Assembly: GCA_012103475.1 (NCBI GenBank)
Contig: WLWS01000002.1
Span: 1-64,000, forward strand
Length of the DNA: 64,000 nucleotides
Origin: Gammaproteobacteria bacterium
GTDB lineage: Bacteria > Pseudomonadota > Gammaproteobacteria > Eutrophobiales > Eutrophobiaceae
Reading direction: 5' to 3'
The notes beneath the pieces were generated by a model, which was given only the letters and a program-made list of their open reading frames with translations, was not told the DNA's origin and ran no database searches. The stretch's first letter is position 1; every line of letters begins with the position of its first letter. Below are positions 51,258 to 60,758 of this stretch, in pieces. A program made the translations under genes and the position numbers.

Positions 51258-52895
51258 CTAAACGCCGGTTGCTTGAGTTTTTGAACTCTTGATAATCAGG
51301 GTTTGTCCTGGTTTTAAAGGCCTGCTTACTTGCAGATTATTCAAGGATGTCAATTTTTTTACATTTGTATTAAATCGCCTCGCAATCAACCACAAGGAGT
51401 CACCTTTTTTGACCGTATAGCGAAGCTCATTGGCTCGCTCAAAACTCGCGGGCAGAGCCTTAGTAGTGTTTTTCTCCTCAACTGCCAGCCAAAGATTTAG
51501 TTTTTTACCAGGCCTTAATACGCTTCTGGCTTGAATACCGTTCCATGCACATAATTGCTTTATGCTAACTCCATATTGTTTACCTATATCCCAAAGAGTA
51601 TCTCCACGTCGTATCGTATAGATATGAGATTTACCGTCGCCGGATTTTTTCAAACCCCGAAAGCGGCGAGAATCCATACTCAAAGTGTAATGGGTCATTG
51701 GCAGTCGCGCGCTGGGTATTAACAGGGATTGACCTTCTCTGATTAAGTTGCCCTTTAACTTATTTGATTCTCTAAGAATCGCAACACTGGTGTGATATTT
51801 TCTGGAAATCAAACCCAGATTTTCGCCTTTTTTGATTATGTGTCGTTTCCAGGAAATACGCTCATTTTCCGATAATCCGGCAAGAGCGTTACTAAATTTA
51901 TCGCTTTTTTCGACCGGAATGAGCAAATGATGTGGCCCCTGTGGATCAGTGGCCCAACGATTAAACGCAGGATTAAGTGTGTATATCTCGTCCATACTCA
52001 ATTCAGCCAGGCTTGCGGCAGTGGCAAGGTCTATTTGCTTTTCGACAGGTACAATAGAGAAAAATGGTGTGTTTACTATAGAATTCCAGACTACATTATG
52101 CTTTTTCGGATTTGCTAGTAACTCACTTACCGCCAGTAAGCTGGGAACGTATCCGCGGGTTTCTCTTGGCAGACGCAATGACCAGAAATCCGTCGGTTTA
52201 CCGGCTCGCTTATTTCGAGTAATGGCTCTTGCAACATTTCGTTCACCGGTATTATAAGCAGCAAGGGCATGAAGCCAGTTGCCGTTGAATTCTTTGTGTA
52301 ATTTTTCCAGGTAGTCCAGCGCCGCGTCCGTTGCAGCGACAATGTCACGACGCCCGTCATACCACCAGTTTTGCTTGAGTCCGTAATTTCGACCTGTACC
52401 AGGTATAAATTGCCAGATTCCGGAGGCATGGCTCCTCGAATAGGCAAAAGGATGGTAAGCACTTTCAACTATCGGTAATAGGGCCAGCTCCAGAGGCATA
52501 TTTCGTTGTTCGAGCGTCTCGACAATATGAAAAAGATAGGGTCGGGCGCGTTCTACGACTCGGTCGATATAGGCCTGATGTTTTGCGTACCATTTTAGAC
52601 GTGCTTTGACCGAGCTTCTGTCTAATTCACGGTCGATGACAAATTGATCACTAATCCGCAACCAGACATCCTCGTATTTAGCATATTCAGGGCTATCATG
52701 AGAGAGCTTTTCAGTAGTGACGGCAATATTTGCAGGATCAGTGTGGGTAGTTTCGTGCTTATCGCGAACGATAGACTCAGGTTTCAGCGGAGCTTCAGCG
52801 CTTTCTGTCCGGGATGCGTTATCCTGGCTTGGGAGACTGGTGCATGCGGCCAGACTGCCGATCACCATAAAAAGTAATATACGCAATTTCAGCAT
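51258..52895 (-). CDS. mltD: Membrane-bound lytic murein transglycosylase D
   Basis: 545 residues. A lipoprotein signal with lipobox LAAC (Cys18) is followed by a GH23 lysozyme-like domain (about 120-260) with the catalytic glutamate Glu144 in LLPIVESAYHPFAYSRSHASG and GIWQFIPGTGRNYGL. Three LysM peptidoglycan-binding repeats lie at about 347-390, 425-470 and 490-535, for example IRRGDTLWDIGKQYGV and VKKGDSLWLIARRF. It cleaves glycan strands to anhydromuropeptides. In many gammaproteobacteria it neighbours gloB, a yafS-like methyltransferase, rnhA and dnaQ; here gloB is missing. Confidence 0.95.
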   Translation of the reverse strand: MLKLRILLFMVIGSLAACTSLPSQDNASRTESAEAPLKPESIVRDKHETTHTDPANIAVTTEKLSHDSPEYAKYEDVWLRISDQFVIDRELDRSSVKARLKWYAKHQAYIDRVVERARPYLFHIVETLEQRNMPLELALLPIVESAYHPFAYSRSHASGIWQFIPGTGRNYGLKQNWWYDGRRDIVAATDAALDYLEKLHKEFNGNWLHALAAYNTGERNVARAITRNKRAGKPTDFWSLRLPRETRGYVPSLLAVSELLANPKKHNVVWNSIVNTPFFSIVPVEKQIDLATAASLAELSMDEIYTLNPAFNRWATDPQGPHHLLIPVEKSDKFSNALAGLSENERISWKRHIIKKGENLGLISRKYHTSVAILRESNKLKGNLIREGQSLLIPSARLPMTHYTLSMDSRRFRGLKKSGDGKSHIYTIRRGDTLWDIGKQYGVSIKQLCAWNGIQARSVLRPGKKLNLWLAVEEKNTTKALPASFERANELRYTVKKGDSLWLIARRFNTNVKKLTSLNNLQVSRPLKPGQTLIIKSSKTQATGV

Positions 52896-53089
52896 GGCGC
52901 AATGCTAGGCATGTCCGCCTACAGCGTCAAGTAAATATCCTTTGAAAACTTAAAAAAAACAGACAATAAGCATAATTAAATCAAGTACAACTCAACATAA
53001 TCTCAATTTCGCTTTTGAATATGGCAAAATTGGTTCCGGCGAAGAAAATGGTCAATCGGTTCTGAATTCTTACAGCAGTGTGGGAGCGT

Positions 53090-53851
53090 ATGGATAGTAA
53101 GGAAAAATCAGGAAACAACGAGACAAAATCTGAAGAAAACGATTGGTTCAGCAGTGAACTGGCTACATTGCTGCTGGAAGAGGAAAAAAATCGCTGCAGC
53201 AAATACCTGATGAAACTATTTGGCTATCACCTGTTGCAGCTTGATGAGCTTGGTCATCCAGAATTACTGGAAAGTAGTAGTATCTCCCATAAAATATTGA
53301 TGGGCTTCAAATCCGAGAGCCAGAGTGCATCAAATGCTAGTCTGATAAGTGATCAGGAGTTTCTTGCGATTGCCTCCGATAGTATGGATGTTGTGGTCTT
53401 GCCTCATGTCATGGAATTCTCTGACAATCCGCATAAATTATTACGTGAAGTTGAAAGAATTTTGATTGGAGAAGGGCATCTCCTGATGATTGGATTCAAC
53501 CCGTGGAGCTTTTGGGGGATGTGGCGTTTGTTATTATTCTGGCGAGAGAATAGACCCTGGAAGGGACATTTTTATCGTCCAGCCAGAATCAAAGACTGGT
53601 TGTCATTGTTGGATTTCGAGCTGTTGGAAAACGAATATTTTTTTTATCGACCACCTCTTAAGAATATTCGATGGATGGATAGAATATTTTTCCTCGAGTC
53701 GTTCGGAAAACATTGCTGGCCATTTTTGGGTGGAGCATATGTTATTCTGGCGAAAAAACGGGTGGTTCCGTTGACACCAATGAAAATGCGTTGGCACGCT
53801 CGCTGGAAAATTATTGCGTCGGGTCTGGTCGAACCTGGTGCTTCTGTTTAG
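53090..53851 (+). CDS. YafS-like methyltransferase-domain protein
   Basis: 253 residues from the ATG at 53090; a GTG at 53078 in the same frame is an alternative. [43 protein letters not shown] is the conserved block of YafS-like class I methyltransferases. The SAM-binding motif I (GxGxG) seen in active enzymes is not evident in the N-terminal part, so activity is uncertain. Position next to rnhA-dnaQ supports the identity. It is divergent from mltD and overlaps nothing; rnhA starts ten bases after its stop. Confidence 0.8.
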   Translation: MDSKEKSGNNETKSEENDWFSSELATLLLEEEKNRCSKYLMKLFGYHLLQLDELGHPELLESSSISHKILMGFKSESQSASNASLISDQEFLAIASDSMDVVVLPHVMEFSDNPHKLLREVERILIGEGHLLMIGFNPWSFWGMWRLLLFWRENRPWKGHFYRPARIKDWLSLLDFELLENEYFFYRPPLKNIRWMDRIFFLESFGKHCWPFLGGAYVILAKKRVVPLTPMKMRWHARWKIIASGLVEPGASV

Positions 53852-53861
53852 GAAACTAAAA

Positions 53862-54314
53862 ATGAGTAAACTGGTGGAAATTTTTACGGATGGTGCTTGC
53901 CGGGGTAATCCGGGCCCAGGAGGATGGGGTGCGCTTTTGCGTTTTGACGGCATTGAAAAAGAACTATTTGCAGGAGATCCTGAAACAACAAATAACCGCA
54001 TGGAATTAATGGCTGCTATTAAAGCGCTGCAATCCCTGACCAGACCCTGTCGGGTTCGTCTGACTACCGATTCAGTCTATGTCAAGAATGGAATCACTGA
54101 ATGGATAGTGAACTGGAAGCGAAAAAACTGGCTTACAGCCGGTAAAAAACCGGTAAAAAATGTCGATCTCTGGAAGGAACTGGATCTGGCTTGCCAGTCT
54201 CATGAAATCGAGTGGTGCTGGGTAAAGGGACACAGCGGACATCCGGAGAATGAAAAAGCGGATCAACTGGCAAACAGGGCAATTGACCAAATGTTGGATT
54301 CCAGAAACCAGTAG
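53862..54314 (+). CDS. rnhA: Ribonuclease HI
   Basis: 150 residues from the ATG at 53862, which has AGGAAA eight bases upstream; a longer frame from 53814 overlaps the previous gene. It removes RNA from RNA-DNA hybrids. Catalytic Asp10 ([17 protein letters not shown]), Glu48 (NRMELMAA) and Asp70 (TTDSVYV) fall at the same numbers as in E. coli, with the fourth aspartate in NEKADQLAN. Confidence 0.98.
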   Translation: MSKLVEIFTDGACRGNPGPGGWGALLRFDGIEKELFAGDPETTNNRMELMAAIKALQSLTRPCRVRLTTDSVYVKNGITEWIVNWKRKNWLTAGKKPVKNVDLWKELDLACQSHEIEWCWVKGHSGHPENEKADQLANRAIDQMLDSRNQ

Positions 54315-54355
54315 GACCAGACTAAAGACATACAATTCAAACCCAAATTAATCAT

Positions 54356-55069
54356 ATGAGACAAATCATACTCGATACTGAGACTACCGGCCTTGAACCC
54401 AGAGATGGTCATCGAATTATCGAGATTGGCTGTGTTGAAATCATCAATAGACGCAAAACGGATTCGTCCTTTCATGTGTATTTAAATCCTGAGAGAGAAA
54501 TTGAAGATGGTGCTTTTGACGTGCATGGATTAAGCAATGAATTTCTTTCAGACAAGCCGAAATTTTCCGAAGTAGCTCAAGATCTCATAAACTTCATTCG
54601 TGATAGTGAAGTCATTATTCACAATGCTCCGTTTGACATTGCCTTTATTGACTCAGAGCTTGAACGACTGGGAAAACAATGGGGTAAACTTGAAAACTAT
54701 TGTGTCACATTGGACACGCTTTCTATGGCAAGACAGTTGCATCCTGGACAAAAGAATAGTCTTGATGCGCTCTGCCAACGATATGAAGTAGATAATTCGA
54801 AAAGAGAGTTACACGGAGCATTACTTGATGCCCAGATATTGCTCGATGTGTATCTTTCCATGACCGGTGGTCAGACAAGTTTATCTCTGGAAGAAGAGGA
54901 AGATGATGAATCTGATTCAGAGCATACGCCACTGCGTATAAAATCCGAACGGGCTTTATTAAAAACTATTGAACCATCGGATGATGAACTGGAAGCTCAT
55001 CATAAGATTCTTAAACTGATTGAAAAAGTGAGTGGAGAAGTGAGCGTCTGGAATAAAACAGAACAGTAA
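54356..55069 (+). CDS. dnaQ: DNA polymerase III epsilon subunit (proofreading exonuclease)
   Basis: 237 residues. Exo I LDTETTGL (Asp7, Glu9), Exo II VIIHNAPFDIAFID and Exo III ELHGALLDAQIL supply the DEDDh catalytic set. An acidic linker follows (about 178-192, EEEEDDESDSE), leading to a short C-terminal segment that would contact the alpha subunit. It starts 41 bases after rnhA. In E. coli the two are divergent, here they run in the same direction. Confidence 0.96.
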   Translation: MRQIILDTETTGLEPRDGHRIIEIGCVEIINRRKTDSSFHVYLNPEREIEDGAFDVHGLSNEFLSDKPKFSEVAQDLINFIRDSEVIIHNAPFDIAFIDSELERLGKQWGKLENYCVTLDTLSMARQLHPGQKNSLDALCQRYEVDNSKRELHGALLDAQILLDVYLSMTGGQTSLSLEEEEDDESDSEHTPLRIKSERALLKTIEPSDDELEAHHKILKLIEKVSGEVSVWNKTEQ

Positions 55070-55118
55070 ACTCTTCCTGAACACAAATGGTACAGATTGC
55101 GATACTCCTCGTATAGCA

Positions 55119-55442
55119 TCAGCTTTCGCTGTTATTAACCGCCTCCAGCATAGTTTTGAGTTCACCTTTCTGATACAGGTCGAGAACTATATCGCAGCCG
55201 CCGACGAGCTCACCCTTTATAAAAACTTGCGGGAATGTCGGCCAGTTGGAAACTTTGGGCAGGTTTGAACGCACATCCTGATTTGCCAGTATGTCAACGT
55301 AGCTGAATTCTGCGTCACAGGCTTTGAGTGCTTCTGCTGTGCGCATTGAAAATCCACATTGTGGAAATTCGGGGGATCCTTTCATAAACAACAACACAGG
55401 GTTTTCAGCAATAGTGCTTTTAATTTGTTCAATAATGTCCAT
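55119..55442 (-). CDS. grxD: Monothiol glutaredoxin, Grx4 type
   Basis: 107 residues from the ATG at 55442, with GAGG seven bases upstream; the open frame extends to 55574 but those residues do not belong to the family. The CGFS active site is at residues 29-32 in FPQCGFSMRTAEAL. Glutathione-binding WPTFPQVFIKGELVGGCDI follows. Grx4 proteins carry [2Fe-2S] clusters with BolA partners. It faces dnaQ convergently. Confidence 0.96.
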   Translation of the reverse strand: MDIIEQIKSTIAENPVLLFMKGSPEFPQCGFSMRTAEALKACDAEFSYVDILANQDVRSNLPKVSNWPTFPQVFIKGELVGGCDIVLDLYQKGELKTMLEAVNNSES

Positions 55443-55672
55443 TACATGTCCTCGGTACGACTGGAAAATAATACTTGAGTATTTTACTAGGTCTTTTAGT
55501 ATAACCAATCCACCGGCGTTAGTAAATATGTGCGTCAGATTGAGAGTTGTCATTTTATTGGCGAGCACTGGCACTGATTAAAGTAATGCGGGTGAAAATA
55601 CCTAGGCTTATAAGTATACTCTTGAACTTCTAGGATCTATTTTAAATTTTTTATTTATTGGGGGCGCGGTTT

Positions 55673-56257
55673 ATGAATCCACTCAAATCGATTACAGGCA
55701 CATTAGTGCTTGGTTTTGTTACGGCCATTGTGGTCATGGTACTGCTTGGAGGAAATGGCTTTAATCTCTGGTCACTCGTGACCTGGTTGCATGTTTTTGC
55801 GGGCGTAATCTGGATTGGCTTATTGTATTACTTTAATTTTGTACAGGCCCCAGCTGTAGCTGCTGGCACAGCTGATAGTGATGGCCCGGGACCAGCTGCG
55901 ATAAATAAATACGTAGCACCATTGGCACTCTTATGGTTTCGGTGGGCAGCGTTGGCAACATGGTTAAGCGGGGCTGCAGCACTTGAAGCCATGGGCATCG
56001 GAATTATGAATGCCTTCACTCTTCAGGCAGGAGCGCAGGTTATTGGTCTGGGCGCCTGGATGGGCACAATCATGCTGTTTAATGTGTGGGTATTGATTTG
56101 GCCAAATCAAAAGAAAATTCTTGGCATAGTGGAAGCTACAGATGATGAGAAAGCTAAATCAAAATTTGTCGCGCTGATGGCATCCAGAACAAACACCTTT
56201 CTCTCTATTCCGATGTTGATGTGTATGGTGGGGCAGGGGCATGGTCTGCCTTTTTAA
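55673..56257 (+). CDS. PuuD-like integral membrane protein
   Basis: 194 residues from the ATG at 55673, which follows a GGGGG-rich stretch; a TTG at 55658 is less likely. Four to five membrane helices are apparent. The text NLWSLVTWLHVFAGVIWIGLLYYFNFVQAPAV and ALLWFRWAALATWLSG resembles the membrane part of PuuD-type urate hydroxylases, with histidines in the first helices. The C-terminal cytochrome domain of urate-oxidising PuuD is absent, so urate oxidation should not be assumed. A terminator follows. Confidence 0.7.
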   Translation: MNPLKSITGTLVLGFVTAIVVMVLLGGNGFNLWSLVTWLHVFAGVIWIGLLYYFNFVQAPAVAAGTADSDGPGPAAINKYVAPLALLWFRWAALATWLSGAAALEAMGIGIMNAFTLQAGAQVIGLGAWMGTIMLFNVWVLIWPNQKKILGIVEATDDEKAKSKFVALMASRTNTFLSIPMLMCMVGQGHGLPF

Positions 56258-56282
56258 ATTTAAAGCTAAGTAACACAACACA

Positions 56283-56316
56283 TGAGCCCGGCTAAACGCC
56301 GGGCTTATTATTTATG
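56283..56316 (+). terminator. Intrinsic terminator after the PuuD-like gene
   Basis: An eight-base-pair GC-rich stem, AGCCCGGC (56285-56292) and GCCGGGCT (56298-56305), with the five-base loop TAAAC, extendable by one wobble and one A-T pair. It is followed by TATTATTTAT, a moderate U-rich tail. It separates the membrane protein gene from argD. Confidence 0.75.
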
Positions 56317-56322
56317 GGACCC

Positions 56323-56328
56323 TATAAT
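56323..56328 (+). promoter_or_regulatory. Possible -10 element of argD
   Basis: A perfect TATAAT sits 11 bases before the argD ATG, directly after the terminator hairpin. No matching -35 box is visible at the usual distance (CGGGCT lies there). If used, transcription would begin within a few bases of the start codon, giving a leaderless or nearly leaderless mRNA, which agrees with the lack of a ribosome binding site. Confidence 0.35.
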
Positions 56329-56339
56329 TTATAGACATT

Positions 56340-57515
56340 ATGAGTAATTCAGTCATGCCAACATACACAAGACAATCCGTTGCTTTTAAAGCGGGGGAAG
56401 GGTGCTGGTTAATCGATGAAGACGGAAATAGATATCTGGACGCTCTCAGTGGCATTTCTGTGTGCAATATTGGTCATGCGAATCCACATATTGGCAAAGA
56501 AATAAGCCAACAAGCCAGTCAGCTATTACATACATCAAACCTTTATCGAATCCCTTTGCAGGAAAAACTCGCAAGCAGGCTTTGCACGATGTCAGGTCTT
56601 GATACAGTCTTTTTCTGTAATTCGGGGGCTGAAGCCAATGAGGCGGCGATTAAAATTTGCCGTAAGAGTGCAAATGACAGAGGCATGGATGATGCACTTA
56701 TTGTTGTTATGCGGGGTAGTTTTCATGGTCGAACGATGGCTACTCTCAGTGCAACTGGTAATGAAAAGGTGCAGCAAGGATTTGCGCCTCTTTTACAGGG
56801 TTTTCACCACATACCCTACAATGACCTGGAGGCTCTGGAAGCACTCACCACAGGGTCGCTTAATATCATTGCTGTGATGCTCGAGCCTGTGCAAGGAGAA
56901 GGAGGGGTAGTCGTACCTGATAAGGGCTACCTTCAGTCAGTACGAAAGCTGTGTAGCGAGCAGGATTGGCTGATGGTGGTCGATGAAGTGCAAACCGGAA
57001 TGTGTCGAACCGGCCAATGGTTTGCCTGTCAGCATGAGCAAGTTGTCCCTGATGTTATGACCATCGCCAAATCGTTAGGGAATGGAGTACCCATTGGCGC
57101 TTGTCTTGCCAATGCAGAGGCGGGTGAGGTGTTGTCCGCTGGGACGCACGGTTCAACATTTGGTGGAAACCCGCTTTCAGCCAGGGCTGCGCTGGCAGTT
57201 ATCGAATATATGTCTTCAAATGATATTGCCAAAAAAGCAACCAGACTCGGTGAAAGAATAAGAGCGGATTTTGAACGTAATCTCGGTGAAGTTAAGGAAG
57301 TGCGCGATATCCGAAACCTGGGATTGATGATCGGCATACAACTGGATAGAGATTGCGCAGATTTAGTTGGGCTCGCACTTGACCGAAAATTACTGATTAA
57401 TGTAACGGCAGGCAATGTCATTCGACTCTTGCCACCACTTATTATGAATGACGAAGAACTGAATTTAATCGTGCAAACGGTTAGTGACTTAATAAAAGAA
57501 TATCTAAAAGAGTAA
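56340..57515 (+). CDS. argD: Acetylornithine aminotransferase
   Basis: 391 residues, class III PLP transaminase. FFCNSGAEANEAAIKICRK, GSFHGRTMATLSATG, VDEVQTGMCRTG and the PLP lysine in MTIAKSLGNGVPIGA (near 243) are intact. It works in arginine synthesis and may also serve in lysine synthesis as succinyl-DAP transaminase. It is followed after seven bases by argF, a common pairing. Confidence 0.94.
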   Translation: MSNSVMPTYTRQSVAFKAGEGCWLIDEDGNRYLDALSGISVCNIGHANPHIGKEISQQASQLLHTSNLYRIPLQEKLASRLCTMSGLDTVFFCNSGAEANEAAIKICRKSANDRGMDDALIVVMRGSFHGRTMATLSATGNEKVQQGFAPLLQGFHHIPYNDLEALEALTTGSLNIIAVMLEPVQGEGGVVVPDKGYLQSVRKLCSEQDWLMVVDEVQTGMCRTGQWFACQHEQVVPDVMTIAKSLGNGVPIGACLANAEAGEVLSAGTHGSTFGGNPLSARAALAVIEYMSSNDIAKKATRLGERIRADFERNLGEVKEVRDIRNLGLMIGIQLDRDCADLVGLALDRKLLINVTAGNVIRLLPPLIMNDEELNLIVQTVSDLIKEYLKE

Positions 57516-57522
57516 GAAGCAT

Positions 57523-58422
57523 ATGACAAGACATTTTCTAACACTTAACAGCCTTACTGGCGAAGAGCTAAAAAATATCCTGACCCGGGCGAGCGAGCTC
57601 AAAACAGAGTTCCAGGAGAAACGGATGCAACAGAGCCAGCCAGGTAGAGTGCTGGCTATGATATTTGAAAAATCATCGACTCGAACACGAGTGTCTTTCG
57701 AAGCTGCAATGGCGCAGCTTGGTGGTCATGCTATCTTCCTTTCGCCCGATGACACACAGCTAGGCCGTGGTGAACCAATTGAAGATACGGCCAGAGTGCT
57801 ATCTAAAATGGTCGATGCTGTTATGCTGCGAACATTTCATCATGAAAAGCTCGAGCGCTATGCAGCTAATTCGGACATACCTGTCATTAACGGTCTGTCT
57901 GATACCTATCACCCGTGTCAGCTATTGGCTGATATGCAGACTTACTTCGAACTAAGAGGTGATATCAAAGGGAAAAAAGTAAGCTGGCTGGGGGATGGCA
58001 ATAATATGTGTCATTCTTACATCAACGCCTCGAATATCCTGGGATTTCAGTTGGCAGTCGCATGTCCACCCGAATTTTATCCAGATGAAGAGATTGTGGC
58101 GACGGCCGGAACTAATCTTGATATTGGCAGCGATCCGCGCGCTGCGGTAAGTGGGGCCGATCTGGTCGTTACAGATATGTGGGTAAGCATGGGGCAGGAA
58201 GAGGAACGAGAAAAACGCATGCAGGTATTCAAACCCTATCAGGTTACATCTGATTTAATGAAGCTTGCTGCAGACGACGCAATATTTATGCATTGCCTGC
58301 CTGCTCATCGCGGTGAAGAAGTCACAGCGGAGGTTATTGATGGTGAACAAAGTGTGGTTTGGGTACAGGCTGGAAACCGACTTCACTCGCAAAAAGCACT
58401 CCTTGAGTTTCTTCTCAAATGA
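57523..58422 (+). CDS. argF: Ornithine carbamoyltransferase
   Basis: 299 residues. It forms citrulline from ornithine and carbamoyl phosphate. STRTR at 52-56 binds carbamoyl phosphate, with HPCQLLADMQT and the ornithine-binding HCLPAHRGEEV near 258. DTQLGRGEPIEDTARV is the 80s loop. An AAGAAG purine tract precedes the ATG. Cotranscribed with argD. Confidence 0.96.
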   Translation: MTRHFLTLNSLTGEELKNILTRASELKTEFQEKRMQQSQPGRVLAMIFEKSSTRTRVSFEAAMAQLGGHAIFLSPDDTQLGRGEPIEDTARVLSKMVDAVMLRTFHHEKLERYAANSDIPVINGLSDTYHPCQLLADMQTYFELRGDIKGKKVSWLGDGNNMCHSYINASNILGFQLAVACPPEFYPDEEIVATAGTNLDIGSDPRAAVSGADLVVTDMWVSMGQEEEREKRMQVFKPYQVTSDLMKLAADDAIFMHCLPAHRGEEVTAEVIDGEQSVVWVQAGNRLHSQKALLEFLLK

Positions 58423-58484
58423 GCTTTGTGCTAAATGAGTCTTCTGCTATATAACCATTCTGCAGCTCAGGCCAACAAATTTCA

Positions 58485-59240
58485 ATGCGATTTTTAATTA
58501 GTAATGACGATGGCTATCAGGCCCAGGGCATAGAAATGTTGGCAGCCGCCATGGCGAGATTGGGTGAAGTTAATGTAGTCGCCCCTGACCGAAATCGAAG
58601 TGGCGCAAGTAATTCTTTAACTCTCGATTCACCCCTGTATGTTAATACCGCCAGGAACGGGTTTTATTATGTAAATGGAACTCCAACTGATTGCGTTCAT
58701 CTTGCGATTACAGGCCTTTTTGATGAGGAGCCCGATCTGGTTATTAGTGGTGTGAATTCCGGCGCTAATCTAGGTGATGATGTGCTCTATTCGGGGACGG
58801 TTGCGGCTGCAATGGAAGCCCGCTTTCTCGGTTGCCCGGCACTGGCTGTATCACTCGCTGGCGATTCTCCGCTTAATTTTGAGTCAGCAGTACGGGTCGT
58901 GAGTAATATAGTTGCTTTAATTGCGAATAAGTCGCTCGCCAGTGATTTATTACTCAATGTGAATGTTCCGGATGTGAATTATGAGAAGATTGCAGGGTAT
59001 GAAGTGACACGTCTTGGCTATCGCCATAAAGCAGAACCGGCAATAAAAATGCGCGATCCCAAAAATCAGGAAATCTACTGGATTGGCCCACCCGGTGCTG
59101 GGGATGATGCCGGGGAAGGCACCGATTTTTACGCTGTTGAGCAGAATAAAGTGTCCATCACGCCTTTGCAGACAGATTTAACGCGATACAATGCGGTTGA
59201 AGCTGTCAAGGAATGGGTAAGCGCAATTTCAGATGAATAA
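58485..59240 (+). CDS. surE: 5'/3'-nucleotidase SurE
   Basis: 251 residues. A metal-dependent nucleotidase. The metal ligands are Asp8 and Asp9 (ISNDDGYQAQGI), Ser39 (RSGASNSLTL) and the asparagine in SGVNSGANLGDDVLYSGTVAAA. It overlaps pcm by eight bases at its 3' end and begins the conserved surE-pcm-nlpD-rpoS block. Confidence 0.96.
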   Translation: MRFLISNDDGYQAQGIEMLAAAMARLGEVNVVAPDRNRSGASNSLTLDSPLYVNTARNGFYYVNGTPTDCVHLAITGLFDEEPDLVISGVNSGANLGDDVLYSGTVAAAMEARFLGCPALAVSLAGDSPLNFESAVRVVSNIVALIANKSLASDLLLNVNVPDVNYEKIAGYEVTRLGYRHKAEPAIKMRDPKNQEIYWIGPPGAGDDAGEGTDFYAVEQNKVSITPLQTDLTRYNAVEAVKEWVSAISDE

Positions 59241-59892
59241 AGAACATCAGGGTATTGGTATGACCTCCCAACGGGCGCGTAATCGTCTCGTCGAGCAGTT
59301 GCAGCAGATGGGAGTTGAATCCGAATTGGTGCTTGATGTAATCAAAACCACGCCGAGACATATTTTTGTTGATGAAGCACTCGCCAGTCGGGCTTATGAC
59401 AATACAGCTTTGCCAATTGGCCATAACCAGACCATCTCGCAACCATATATTGTAGCGCGAATGACAGAAGCATTACTTGCTGACGGCGTTCCTGAAAATG
59501 TTCTGGAAATTGGCACGGGATGTGGTTATCAAACGATGGTGCTGTCACGCTTAGTAAAGCAGGTTTACACTATCGAGCGTATTGAAGCGTTGTTATTCAA
59601 AGCTCGTGAAAGGTTTAATGATCTGCGGACTCGCAATATCAGTGCCAGACACGGTGACGGGAATCTGGGATGGCAGGCAAAAGCCCCGTTTGACGGAATT
59701 GTGGTATCAGCGGCGCCTATCGGCGTACCGGAAAAGCTGCTTGAACAATTAGCGGTAAACGGACGTCTGATTATACCTGTTGGTAAAAGCGGCGGTCAGG
59801 AACTTCGCTTAATCAAACGAACCGAAATGGCTTATGAGGAAAAAATTCTCGATACAGTCAGCTTTGTCCCCATGCTGGAGGGTGTAGGGTAG
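59233..59892 (+). CDS. pcm: Protein-L-isoaspartate O-methyltransferase (cytoplasmic)
   Basis: 219 residues (or 210 from an ATG at 59260, nearer the E. coli N-terminus). It methylates isoaspartyl residues of damaged proteins with SAM. TTPRHIFVDEALASRAYDNTALPI, NQTISQPYIVARMTEAL, SAM motif VLEIGTGCGYQTMVLSRL and FDGIVVSAAP are typical. It has no signal peptide, in contrast to the second Pcm at 47683. Overlaps surE. Confidence 0.96.
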   Translation: MNKEHQGIGMTSQRARNRLVEQLQQMGVESELVLDVIKTTPRHIFVDEALASRAYDNTALPIGHNQTISQPYIVARMTEALLADGVPENVLEIGTGCGYQTMVLSRLVKQVYTIERIEALLFKARERFNDLRTRNISARHGDGNLGWQAKAPFDGIVVSAAPIGVPEKLLEQLAVNGRLIIPVGKSGGQELRLIKRTEMAYEEKILDTVSFVPMLEGVG

Positions 59893-59898
59893 ACCAAG

Positions 59899-60732
59899 AT
59901 GCCTAAAACGATTCTGTTGAATTGTTGTTTAATTATGTATTGCCTTTGTCTGCTTGCTGCCTGCACGTCCAGCGTGAAAGCACCGGTTGATAGTCGAAGC
60001 AAAACTCCTGATTCAGAAACCCGACCTGGATATAGCAAATCGATAGCTCAGCCTAATCAGGTTAATAAAGGTGAGTATCACATTGTTGAAAAAGGTGACA
60101 CTCTGTATTCGATCGCATGGAGATATGGACTTGACTACAAAAATGTAGCGGTCTGGAATGATATTATCGGGAACTATGTGATTTACCCTGGCCAGTTTAT
60201 CCGACTGAAACCAGACAGGAAAAAAGCCAGACCTTTGCAAGCAGGGCCTCTGGAGACTCGCCAGCAAAGCAAAAAAACACCAGAATCCGCCATAACTCAG
60301 AAAAAAAATACAGTAGTGCGGGCCAAATCGCAGCCAAAGCAGACAAAATCAGGTTTAACAAAAAATATTGCCTGGCGCTGGCCAACAAAGGGCAAGCTGG
60401 TCAAGTTGAATACGCCGACGTCCAAGAAAGGCATCGATATAGCAGGTAAGCTAGGGCAGAAAGTTAAAGCCGCTGCAGATGGAGATGTTGTTTATAGCGG
60501 TAGTGGACTTCTAGGTTACGGAAAGCTTATTATCATTAAGCATAGTGATACTTACCTGAGCGCCTACGCCCATAATGAGAAAGTTTACGCTAAAGAAGGT
60601 GATAAGGTGAAAGTAGGGCAAGCAATCGCAACGATGGGAGCGGGAAACAAAGGGCGGCCATTACTACATTTCGAAATCCGTAAAGATGGCACACCTGTCA
60701 ATCCGCTCACGCATTTACCGAAAAGCAGCTGA
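59899..60732 (+). CDS. nlpD: NlpD-type activator lipoprotein (LysM plus degenerate M23)
   Basis: 277 residues. A lipoprotein signal with lipobox LAAC (Cys22) is followed by one LysM repeat (about 60-105, [18 protein letters not shown]) and a basic linker. A C-terminal LytM/M23 fold (about 165-275) follows. The peptidase metal ligands are degenerate: KKGIDIAG has lost the histidine of HxGIDI, and RPLLHFEIR lacks the first histidine of HLHFE. That fits NlpD, which activates the amidase AmiC rather than cutting itself. The rpoS promoter commonly lies inside nlpD in related species; I cannot place it here. Confidence 0.92.
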   Translation: MPKTILLNCCLIMYCLCLLAACTSSVKAPVDSRSKTPDSETRPGYSKSIAQPNQVNKGEYHIVEKGDTLYSIAWRYGLDYKNVAVWNDIIGNYVIYPGQFIRLKPDRKKARPLQAGPLETRQQSKKTPESAITQKKNTVVRAKSQPKQTKSGLTKNIAWRWPTKGKLVKLNTPTSKKGIDIAGKLGQKVKAAADGDVVYSGSGLLGYGKLIIIKHSDTYLSAYAHNEKVYAKEGDKVKVGQAIATMGAGNKGRPLLHFEIRKDGTPVNPLTHLPKSS

Positions 60733-60758
60733 TTCATAACAGCAATAGAAATCCCGCG

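Noticed and set aside
55070..55118. tRNA gene near dnaQ, as in E. coli
   Set aside because: The gap between dnaQ and grxD is only 49 bases and shows no cloverleaf or CCA end; no tRNA was recognised anywhere in the window.
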